A stretch of 64,000 bases of DNA from Myxococcales bacterium (GTDB lineage Bacteria; Myxococcota_A; Polyangia; Polyangiales; Ga0077539). Shown here one piece after another: positions 1 to 8,700 of the stretch; positions within the stretch are counted from its first letter, which is position 1, and each line of letters begins with the position of its first letter. The DNA is taken from contig JAEUKI010000027.1 in the NCBI GenBank assembly GCA_016793325.1, positions 58,446 through 122,445 of the forward strand. The letters are read 5' to 3'. Position numbers and translations under genes: made by a program. Below the pieces are notes generated by a model. The model saw only the letters and a program-made list of their open reading frames with translations, was not told the DNA's origin and did not search any database.

Positions 1-81
1 AGAAGACACGCATCGAGCGAACTCCTGGGAGATATCCAGAGATGCTTGTGTGGCGTGTCGCCAACGGAAGGCGGCGCCGCT

Positions 82-792
82 CTATCGCTGACGAAACGCG
101 CGGGCGTCTTGTCCGGTGACGCGCTCGAGAAAGTCGTCGAGCGCGCGGCCCGGCTCGTTGACGAACGGGTCGCGCGGCTTCGTGTGTCGCATTCGATCGA
201 CAGAAAACGTGCGAAAATCCTCGCGAAGCTCGCAGTACGAGCCGAGCGTCCATCGGGCTCCCCAGAACGCGAGGGCCAGCGGTCGCACGGTCCGCGTGCT
301 CGATTTGTCGCTCGCGTCGACGTAGTCGAACGACAGTCGTCGCCGCGCTGCGATCGCCGCGCGGACGACCCCGAGCGTCTCTGCGAACCGCTCGCTCGGG
401 ACGTGGTGGGCCGGCGCAAACACGGCCGACGACTGCACGCGCTCGCGCAACGACGCGGGAAGCACAGCCTCGATCTTCGCGAGCGCGCGAGCCGCTCCTT
501 CGCCGAGCTCGCTGTCGCCCCACGCGCGCACGACGCGCAGGCCGAGCGCCAGCGCTTCGATCTCGTCAGCGTCGAACATGATTGGCGGCACATCGAACCC
601 CGCGCCGAGCGCGTAGCCGACGCCTGCTTCTCCGCGAATGGGGACGCCCGACAGCACGAGCGCCTGGATGTCTCGGTAGACCGTTCGTTCGCTGACCTCG
701 AGGGTCTCGGCGATGTGCGTCGCGGTCAGCTTGCGGCGCTTTGCGCGACGGAGGAGCTCGACGATCCGAAAGAGCCGGTCTGCGCGTCGCAT
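82..792 (-). CDS. YafY-type HTH/WYL transcriptional regulator
   Basis: A 236-residue DNA-binding regulator. The N-terminus (about residues 5-60) is a DeoR-like winged helix with the pattern RTVYRDIQAL typical of YafY proteins. The C-terminal half (about 140-215) is a WYL domain, with RLSFDYVDAS, a TVRPLALAFWGARW segment and a FSVDRM motif. WYL domains bind small ligands or nucleic acid and control the attached helix-turn-helix; the ligand here is unknown. It follows the glutathione transferase on the same strand after about 34 bases, so the two are probably cotranscribed and the regulator may control the transferase; that link is inferred. The ATG at 792 fits the family N-terminus. Family call is secure. 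Confidence 0.9.
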   Translation of the reverse strand: MRRADRLFRIVELLRRAKRRKLTATHIAETLEVSERTVYRDIQALVLSGVPIRGEAGVGYALGAGFDVPPIMFDADEIEALALGLRVVRAWGDSELGEGAARALAKIEAVLPASLRERVQSSAVFAPAHHVPSERFAETLGVVRAAIAARRRLSFDYVDASDKSSTRTVRPLALAFWGARWTLGSYCELREDFRTFSVDRMRHTKPRDPFVNEPGRALDDFLERVTGQDARAFRQR

Positions 793-826
793 GGGTCTTT
801 CTTACAACGGCGACGCCCTCCGTCGG

Positions 827-1624
827 CTACACGCGGGCTGGGTCTCCTGGGATATTTCCGAGGAGAGCGCCCTTTGCGCGGGGTCCTTCCGACGGGGCGT
901 CGCGAGGGCCGACGCGAGTCGCCTCGTGAACTCGATCGAGGTACGCATTCAGCGCCGCGCGTTCGGCGAGCTGTTCGCGCTGCCACGGCGTGAGCTCGGT
1001 CCGCAGCGAGTGGAGCTGCCCGAAGAGCGCGAAGTCCGCGGCCGTCAGCGCATCGCCGACCCAGTACCCCTTGGTGGGCGCGCGTCGATCGAGCTGGTCG
1101 AGCAGCGTACGAAACCGAGACCAACACGCGTCGGCGCCCGCGCGCCACACGTCGCGCGCGACGAGGCTCTTCAAGACGTTCGCGCGGAGGCGGTTGGGGA
1201 CGATCGCGCGGACGAGGGCGGGCATCTCGTGAAAGTACGCGGCGCGCACCGATGGCCAGTTGCGTTCGTCTGCCCAACGCGAGGCGACGAGAAAACCGTT
1301 GAGTGACGTGTCGGCGAGCTCTTCGTAGAGCCACGACTCGGCGCGCTCCGCGGCGGTCGAGCCCGCGATGCTCGCGCCGGTGATGCGCTCGATCTCTTGG
1401 AGAATCGCGGTCGAATCGGGAATCGATCGATCGCCGACGAGCAGCACCGGCACTTGTCCGGTGGGGTTGAACTGCCTCCACGCGTCCGGACGCCCCGCGG
1501 TGCGGCGCTCGTACACGAGACCGTTTGCGCGAAGGGCGCGGTGAACCTTGAGGCAAAACGGGGAGTAGCTCTCGTGCGTGGGGAGTTTCGGGTCGGGAGT
1601 CTCGAGGAGCGTGAGCTTCGTCAT
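827..1624 (-). CDS. Glutathione S-transferase family protein
   Basis: A 265-residue cytosolic GST. The N-terminal thioredoxin-like domain carries SYSPFCLKVHRALRANGL, in which a Ser/Cys cluster starts the first helix, and then a VPVLLVGD segment and an IPDSTAILQEIE turn that bind the glutathione gamma-glutamyl group. An all-helical C-terminal domain follows, with a typical ALTAADFALFGQL motif near the end. The frame stays open upstream to 1960, but the extra 112 residues are Arg/Ser-rich and look non-coding, so the ATG at 1624 is chosen. The role is probably conjugation or reduction of electrophiles. The substrate cannot be told. The WYL regulator lies immediately downstream. Confidence 0.85.
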   Translation of the reverse strand: MTKLTLLETPDPKLPTHESYSPFCLKVHRALRANGLVYERRTAGRPDAWRQFNPTGQVPVLLVGDRSIPDSTAILQEIERITGASIAGSTAAERAESWLYEELADTSLNGFLVASRWADERNWPSVRAAYFHEMPALVRAIVPNRLRANVLKSLVARDVWRAGADACWSRFRTLLDQLDRRAPTKGYWVGDALTAADFALFGQLHSLRTELTPWQREQLAERAALNAYLDRVHEATRVGPRDAPSEGPRAKGALLGNIPGDPARV

Positions 1625-1764
1625 GCGCGAGACCCTAGAGGGGGCCTCCTGACAGCGTGCTGTCAGCAGTGTGGGACGCTGAGCGAAATGCTCGTCGATC
1701 GCAGCGCTGCGAGCGGCTGTGTTTGTCCGCAATCCGTTGTGAGCTTTGCGGCGTACGCCCCCCA

Positions 1765-4700
1765 ATGAGCCGAGCGAACGTCGCTTCGATCGTTCGCGCC
1801 AGAGCGAACGCGGTCCGTGGATGTACGCCTTCACGCTGGCGCTTGTGGGGAGTGCTCGTCGCGTCGATGAGCGCGAGCTGTGCGAAAACAGGGCTCGAAG
1901 TGGGGTGCACAGAGGGGAGCGTGCGCTGGTGTCCGTGCCTCGACGGGCGGTTCGGCACACAGCGATGCCTCCCCAATCGCACGTACGGTCCCTGCACCTG
2001 CGCGAGTCAGGATGGCGGAACAGGGCCCGCGTGCACGGGCGCCGCGCTCGCGTCGGGGTGTCGTGTGGGGCGGTGTCTCGTGAGCGCTCCGCTCGGCGCC
2101 TTGGGTGAGCGAGCGATCCTCTCTGTGTCCGAAGTGCCAGTCCCGGCTTCGATGCGCATGGACGCGATCGGGCCGAGTTTGTGCGAGGTCCGCGCGCTCG
2201 ACGGCGCAGCGGCGTCGGGCGTCTTGCGCCTCTCGATCACCATCGACGAGCGCGCGCCCGAGGACGCGACGTTCTTCGAAGACCGCCCTCCGCTCGCGAG
2301 GTTTATCTCGGGCGCGTCGGCGCGGGAAAACTCGGTAGAGTCGTTGATCCCGGGGACGGGGACCTTCGGCGTGACCCGTCGACCCAGCCGTTTTTCGATC
2401 GCGGACACGCTGGGCATCGAGCAATTTCCCGTGGATTCGGGCGCGGGGCTGGCGCGCAACGTCAGCAACGCGGGCTTCAGCGCTGCGCACTGGGACGGAA
2501 CTCGGCTGTACATCGGCTCCGGCCGCCGCGTGCTCGTGTATCGAACGCTGCGGCCGCGGCTGGGGCAACGGCCGGACCTCGTGCTCGGCCAGCCCGACCT
2601 CGTGAGCAATCGCACTGAAATCACAGCGTCGACCCTCTCGTCGGTCACGTCGATTTGGTCCGACGGCGCGCGGCTGATCGTCGGAGACGGCTCGCGCGTG
2701 CTGATCTGGAAGAGCCTCCCCACGCGGGATTTCACGCCCGCGGACCTCGTGCTCGGCCAGCGTGATTTCTCGACGAACCAGAGCAACGCCGCGGGTATCT
2801 CTGCCGCGAGCCTCGGGAGCGTCGCGCAAGTCACCAGCGACGGGACGCGCGTGGCCGTCGCGGACTCAGGAAATCACCGCGTTCTCGTGTGGGACCGATT
2901 TCCCGCGGTGTCGGGAGCGCCCGCGGATCGGGTGATCGGACAAGTCGACTTCAATACCGGCTCGAACGAATCACCGGGCGCGACGCCGCTCTACATCCCC
3001 TCGGGCGTCTCGCTCGAACCCGAGCACACGTGGGTCACGAGCTATGCGCACCAACGCGGCGGACTCCATCGCGTCGCGCTCGGCGCGATGGCGGTCAACC
3101 CGCCGCCCGAGCTAACGCCGCTGCGCTCGACGGTCGACATTCAACCGGACAACATCTTTCGCGGCGGCGCCGTCACGATGATGGCCGACGGCGCGCTGGC
3201 GGTGCGCGTGCTCTGGGGCGCGCACGTCGCGCTGTTTCGCAGCCCTCCGACGACGACCCGCGCGTCCAGCGACTTGACCCTCGGATACCCGACGCGATTT
3301 CGCGAGGTGCTCAGCCTCGAGTCCGCCTCGACGCTCGAGAGCGCTCCGCACGTGAGCTCGCACGGATCGGTGCTGCTCGCCGCAGACGTCGGGCGCTTGA
3401 TGATCTGGGACCACACGCCAGAGTTCACCTTCGAACCCGCGAGCTACGTGTGGGGGCAGGGCGGCGCGTCGACCAACATCCGCGCGATCGACTTTCGAGG
3501 CCTCTCCGAACAATCCCTGGGCGCCCCCGCGGACGTCGCGGTCCGCGGAACAACCATCGCCGTCGCAGACCGCGGAAACAACCGCGTGCTTCTGTTCGAC
3601 CGCGATCGCGTCCTCGCGGGCGATCGTCGCGCGAGTCTCGTGCTCGGGCAGCCGGACTTTCGCTCGTACGCGGCCAATCGCGATCGCGACGTCCCGTCGG
3701 CAGACTCGCTCTCGGCGCCCTCTGGCGTCGCGCTGGACGGGACGCGCTTGTACGTCGCGGACTCGGCCAACCACCGCGTCCTCGTGTGGAGCTCGCTGCC
3801 GACCGCCAACGGTCAACCCGCGGACATCGTGCTCGGGCAAGTTGATTTCATGGGCTCTCGTCCCAACCACGGCCTCGGCGATCGTTCGCCGCGCGACGGG
3901 GTCGGCGACGCCGACGACGCGGGCCTCTTCGAGCCGGTCGGCGTGAGCGCGTCGGACACCTCGCTGTTCGTCGCGGACCGCGTGAACAACCGCGTGTTGC
4001 GCTGGGCGATCAGCGCGCTGCGCAACGGGGCGCCCGCGAGCGCGGTGCTCGGGCAAGCGGACGCCACGAGCACCGTGCCCAATCGCGGGCTCGGGTCGTT
4101 TGTTCCCTCGCCGGACGGCTTCAACTTGCCGATGGGCGTGACGGCCGACGGCGACGATCTGTGGGTCGCGGACACCGAGAACAACCGCGTCGTGCTCGTC
4201 GAAGCCGCGTCGACCGCGCCCCGCGCGACCCGTTGGATCGGCCAGCGCGACGGTCGCTCGATCGCCAACCCGCAGGCCGCGCCCCCCGGAAGCGGCGGCG
4301 CAGGAACCATCTACGGCTACACGCCCAACACGGACAACGTCGTGATGCCGCGCGGCGTCGCTCGCGTCGGCGACACGCTGGTTGTCTCGGAGTTCGTCGT
4401 TCACCGCTTGCACACGTATTCGATCGCCACCGGAGCTTCGATCGCCGTCACGGGACAGCGCTCGGACAGCGCGCAAGACATCAACGCTGGCGGCGTGAGC
4501 GCGATGTCCTTCGCGCGACCGCTGGGCATCGCCGCGGACGGAGAGCGACTGTGGGTCGCAGACTCGCGCAACCACCGCGTCGTGGCGCACCCTGTTCCGC
4601 TCGCGCGATTGCAGCAGTCCATGGCGACGCACCTGCTCGGGCAAGAGCTCTTCGTGCGCTCGGGGTTCAACGAATCGAGCTCGGCGCGCGGCGCCGTCGT

Positions 4701-5715
4701 GCGAACCCCCGTGGGCCTCGCGCGCTCCGAGCGCTCGGTGTTCGTCGCGGACGCGGGCTTCCACCGCGTGCTGCGCTTCGACGCGCCCCCGGGCGGGACC
4801 CCGAGCTGGACGCCGTCGAGCGTTCCCTCCGCGATCTACGGGCAACCCAACGACGGGCTCACGCTCGCCAATCGAGGCGGGCCGGTGTCCGCGAGCACGC
4901 TCAACGGGCCGACCGCGGTGACGGCGCGCGGAGACGTCGTCGTGATCGCCGACACGAGCAATCACCGTGTGTTGGTCTTCGATGCTGCCAATACGCAGGC
5001 GAGGTTGGTGCTCGGTCAGCGAGACTTCTCGAGCGCGCAAGCGAACAGCGGCTCCGGGCCTTCGGCTTCGTCGCTCCAGAGCCCGCAAGCGGTGCTCTTC
5101 GACGGTCGACAGCTGTTCGTCGCGGACACTGCAAATCACCGCGTGCTCGTGTGGAACGAGCTCCCGACGCGCGACGGTCAACCCGCGGACGTCGTGCTCG
5201 GACAACAAGACTTCTCGAGCTTCGAAGGCAATCGAGGCTCGTCGACTCCGTCCGCAGAGACGATGCTCTTTCCGATCGCGCTCCACGTGATCGGCGACGC
5301 GTTGCTCGTCGCGGACAGCGGAAACAACCGCGTGCTTCGCTTCGATCGCCGCGCGTCGCTGCGCTCGGGCGCGGCCGCGGACCTCGTGCTGGGACAGCGA
5401 TCGGCCATCGAGCGACAGAGCGCGATCGACCTCGACGAGCTCGATCGCATGGGCGGCCCGAGCGCGCTCGCGGACGACGGCGTGTTTCTCTTCGTGTTGG
5501 ACCGCGATTTGTCCCGGATTCTGCGGTTCTCGCTCGCGTCGACGCGCCCGCGCGCAGACTCGGTGCTCGTCCTGCGCGAGCTCGGGGCGCCCCCGGTCCG
5601 CGGCGCGAGCGCGATGATCGCCGAGCGGACGCCGTACTTCACCACGCAGTTTCTCGTGAGTGACACGGCCAACGCGCGCGTGCTGCGCGTCGCCCCGAGC
5701 CTGCGGGCCGAGTAG
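1765..5715 (+). CDS. Giant NHL-type beta-propeller lipoprotein
   Basis: About 1316 residues. The N-terminus has a basic stretch, a hydrophobic segment and SMSASCAK, read as a lipobox, so the protein is probably anchored in an envelope membrane. A short Cys-rich segment (about residues 45-100) follows. From about residue 200 to the end the protein is built from NHL-like units of two alternating phrases, VLGQxDF and ADxxNxRVLVW. About twelve ADxxNxRV copies are visible, for example DSGNHRVLVW and DTANHRVLVW, enough for two or more propellers. NHL propellers usually bind proteins or sugars; no catalytic motif is seen. The open frame begins at 1657, but ATG 1765 leaves a normal signal peptide. 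It converges with tamB, leaving only 46 bases between the stops. Confidence 0.85.
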   Translation: MSRANVASIVRARANAVRGCTPSRWRLWGVLVASMSASCAKTGLEVGCTEGSVRWCPCLDGRFGTQRCLPNRTYGPCTCASQDGGTGPACTGAALASGCRVGRCLVSAPLGALGERAILSVSEVPVPASMRMDAIGPSLCEVRALDGAAASGVLRLSITIDERAPEDATFFEDRPPLARFISGASARENSVESLIPGTGTFGVTRRPSRFSIADTLGIEQFPVDSGAGLARNVSNAGFSAAHWDGTRLYIGSGRRVLVYRTLRPRLGQRPDLVLGQPDLVSNRTEITASTLSSVTSIWSDGARLIVGDGSRVLIWKSLPTRDFTPADLVLGQRDFSTNQSNAAGISAASLGSVAQVTSDGTRVAVADSGNHRVLVWDRFPAVSGAPADRVIGQVDFNTGSNESPGATPLYIPSGVSLEPEHTWVTSYAHQRGGLHRVALGAMAVNPPPELTPLRSTVDIQPDNIFRGGAVTMMADGALAVRVLWGAHVALFRSPPTTTRASSDLTLGYPTRFREVLSLESASTLESAPHVSSHGSVLLAADVGRLMIWDHTPEFTFEPASYVWGQGGASTNIRAIDFRGLSEQSLGAPADVAVRGTTIAVADRGNNRVLLFDRDRVLAGDRRASLVLGQPDFRSYAANRDRDVPSADSLSAPSGVALDGTRLYVADSANHRVLVWSSLPTANGQPADIVLGQVDFMGSRPNHGLGDRSPRDGVGDADDAGLFEPVGVSASDTSLFVADRVNNRVLRWAISALRNGAPASAVLGQADATSTVPNRGLGSFVPSPDGFNLPMGVTADGDDLWVADTENNRVVLVEAASTAPRATRWIGQRDGRSIANPQAAPPGSGGAGTIYGYTPNTDNVVMPRGVARVGDTLVVSEFVVHRLHTYSIATGASIAVTGQRSDSAQDINAGGVSAMSFARPLGIAADGERLWVADSRNHRVVAHPVPLARLQQSMATHLLGQELFVRSGFNESSSARGAVVRTPVGLARSERSVFVADAGFHRVLRFDAPPGGTPSWTPSSVPSAIYGQPNDGLTLANRGGPVSASTLNGPTAVTARGDVVVIADTSNHRVLVFDAANTQARLVLGQRDFSSAQANSGSGPSASSLQSPQAVLFDGRQLFVADTANHRVLVWNELPTRDGQPADVVLGQQDFSSFEGNRGSSTPSAETMLFPIALHVIGDALLVADSGNNRVLRFDRRASLRSGAAADLVLGQRSAIERQSAIDLDELDRMGGPSALADDGVFLFVLDRDLSRILRFSLASTRPRADSVLVLRELGAPPVRGASAMIAERTPYFTTQFLVSDTANARVLRVAPSLRAE

Positions 5716-5740
5716 CGCGAAGCGCGAGACGACGGGCGAC

Positions 5741-5755
5741 TTGATTGTGTGTGCG
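5741..5755 (+). repeat. Copy 1 of a recurring 15-mer
   Basis: The sequence TTGATTGTGTGTGCG lies in the short gap between the convergent propeller and tamB genes. Near-identical 15-mers occur at 15677, 27150 and 39206, all on the plus strand. The role is unknown. Confidence 0.5.
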
Positions 5756-5761
5756 TAGGCG

Positions 5762-8700
5762 TCACTCGAACTCGAGGCGGAAGCGCCAATCGACGCCTCC
5801 GTTCGGGAGCGCGCGGTTCTGCGACCCGGTCTGGCCGTAGTTGTCGATGCCGAGCTGGATGCTGTGGTTGCGGTTGATCTCCATGTCGATCGTCCCGCGG
5901 ACCTCGCGCTGCTCGGTGATGTTGACCGTGGCTCCCGCGCGAACGCCCGTGGCGATCGGCACGCGCACGCTCACTTGCGGCACCGTGCGGCCCTGCGTCG
6001 GCGAGTAGCCGCTCGAGATGTTGAAGTCCGTGATCAACGGAACGTTGCGACGCACGATCCGGTCGATGCCCGTGAGGTTCGAGAGCGCTTCGACCGCGAG
6101 GATCTGGCCGAACTCTCCGGCGCCGAGCTGATCGAGCTCGGCCCTCGTCATGCGAAACGCCAACATCAGCGCGATGTCCTCTCGCGAGAGCGTGGGCTCG
6201 GCGCTCATGTCGAGCGCGAAGCGGTCGCGCGTCCCGTACGCGTGAAGGTCGATGCGCCACTGGTTGCGACTGCCGGTGCTCTCGCTCGAGCGTCGGATGT
6301 CGGTCGTGGCGAGCACGTCGAACGTCGGCGAGATGCGCTCGGGGTTGTCGAACTCGATGCGCGAGCGGCGGACTTCGAACTCGTTTCCTCTGAAAAATAC
6401 GCGGCCGCGCGGGACCGACAAGAACCCGAGGACGCTCGGGCGCTGGTCCGTTCCCACGACGCGAAACGGCGTCGAGGTCGCGAGCGCGACGTCGGCGTCG
6501 ATGAGGTTGTTGCGAATGCGCACGGGCTCTCTCGCGCGCACGGTGAGCGCGAGCTGCACGCGGTCCTTCGTCGGGTCGTACGGCTCTTCGGGCGCGGGCG
6601 CCGCGCCGCCGTTGGCGCTGTCTTGAATGAGCGCCATGTCGATGTTGCGCGTGTAGCGCGCGCGGTTGAGCGTCACGCTCCCCGAGAAGGTCGGCAGCGG
6701 ATCGCCGTCGGCGTACGTGATCCTCGCGTCCGCGTCGAGCGCGACCTCGATGCCAGCGCTCGGCGCCATCGCGAGGTTGCGAACGACCACGGGAACGTCC
6801 ACGCGATCGAGCTCGCGGCCGCGCGCGCGCAGGATTCCGCCGGACAGATCCACGGAGCTCGTCCCGAACCGAGCGCGAGCGCGCTCGAGGGTGACCTGTG
6901 TTCCTTCGAGTCGAACCGTGAGGTCGAGGTCGTCGACCGGCTGCGGGAGCGCCGCGACTTGCAGGCTGCCCGAGTCGAGCTCGACGAGCCCGCGAAGCTC
7001 GGGAGCCGCGGTGCTCCCCGACACCGCGACGCTGAACCGCGCGGTGCCTCGCGCGCTCTGCACCAGCGTGGGAACCCGCCGCGCGATCTGCGCGAGGTCC
7101 GCGGACCCTGTCACCGAGAGCGCGAGCGACCCGTTGGCGGTCGCTCCGCCCGAGAGCGCGAGCTCGAGGCCCTCGGGTCCCAAGATCGGCGCGACGGGAA
7201 ACGCCGTGGCCACCGAGCGAGTCGCGCCCGAAAAGAGCCCGCGCGGCGGCCTCGCGCACACCGCGGACGTGCGCGCCGCGGCGGGGTCGATCCAGAGCTG
7301 ACCGTTGTTCGCGCACACCGCGAGCGGCGCGTTCGCAGGGAGCGCGACGCGCACGCCCATCGCGCGAAGATCCAGCGTCGTGAGCGCGACGCGGGCGCGC
7401 GCGTTGGACGGCGTTCGAAGCGAGAGCTCGTCGATGTCGATCCGCGCTGCAGCGCGCGCGACCGGCGCGTCGCCGAGCCGCGCGATGAGCCTCGCAGGGA
7501 GCCACGGGAGCAGATCCACGGCGCCGCGCGCTCCGTTGGGCTGCGACACGTCGATCGAGCCCTGCATCAGCGCGTCGCGCCACGAGCGACCGAAGTCTCG
7601 CTGCCACACGCCGTTGGCGTCGCGCCAGGGCTCTTGCGTAAACGGAACGAGCAGGCTCCCGTCGATCCGGAGCGTTCCATCGACGGCGTCTGCGACGAGC
7701 GACCAGCGCTGCGGATCGGGGAGCGGCGCTGGCGCGATGGGCGCGCTGTGATTGCTCTGCCTCGCGAGCCGCTCGTTGACCGCTTCTTGCGCGGCGCGGC
7801 CGGACGCGTCGGGCGTCGATCGAAGCCGAAGTCGCACGCCGCCGAACTCTCGCTGCGCCGCGGTCAGATCGCGAACGTCCGCGTCGATGGACCAGCGCTG
7901 CGAGGCCGTCGTGCCTTCGAGCACGCCTGTTCCGTCGACGATCCCGCGGAGGTTGAGCCCGTCGGTGAGCGACAATCGCCCGAGATCCGCGCCGCGTACG
8001 GAGCCCGAGATGTGCATTCGTCCGCCGAGGTCGACGGTGCCCGCGGCCTCGACCGTTCCGTTGGCGACGCGGCCGCGCGCGTACTCGATGTCGAGCCTCG
8101 CGCCGCGAAACCCGCGGTCTCGAATGAGCCAGTTGTAGTTCGCGTGAAGGTCCGCGTGCTGGATCGTCTCGCCGTAGCCGTGGATCGCGAGGTCCCAGCC
8201 GCGCACGTCGGCCGTGAGGACACCTTTGGGGTCGTCGCCGGGACGGCCCAAGAAATACTCGACGTTCGCGCGCACAAACCCGTGCCGCGCTCGCGCCACG
8301 GCCGGACGCTCTTCGCCGCGTCGCGTGCGCGGTCGCGCGCTGTCGCTCACCCAGCACTCGGTCGTCGGCAAGCTGCGGTCGTGCGAGGGCGCCGAGCAGT
8401 CCTGCATCGTGCCGCCCGTGTACGGCGCGAAGACAGGGTCGCCTTCGAACTCGAACATCGAGAAGTAGTCCGCGAGCTGCGCGTCGGACGACTCGACCCG
8501 CGAGGCCGCATAGAGCGTATACCTGGAGAAATCCAGGATCGAATCGCGCGCGCTGAACACGCTCCGGCCGTGTCGCACGATGAGCTCGGGCCCGCGAAGC
8601 GTGATCCCGCGGAGCACCCAGGGCTTGCCCGGCGCGGTCTCGATGTCGCCGATCGGCAAGCCCGCGAACTGAAACCCTCGCACGCGCGTCGTGCCCGTCA

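Noticed and set aside
1..81. Possible gene fragment at the left edge
   Set aside because: Too short to judge; no motif or start context is visible.
1625..1960. N-terminal extension of the GST frame
   Set aside because: The extra 112 residues are Arg/Ser-rich and overlap the start of the opposite lipoprotein gene; the GST fold begins just after ATG 1624.
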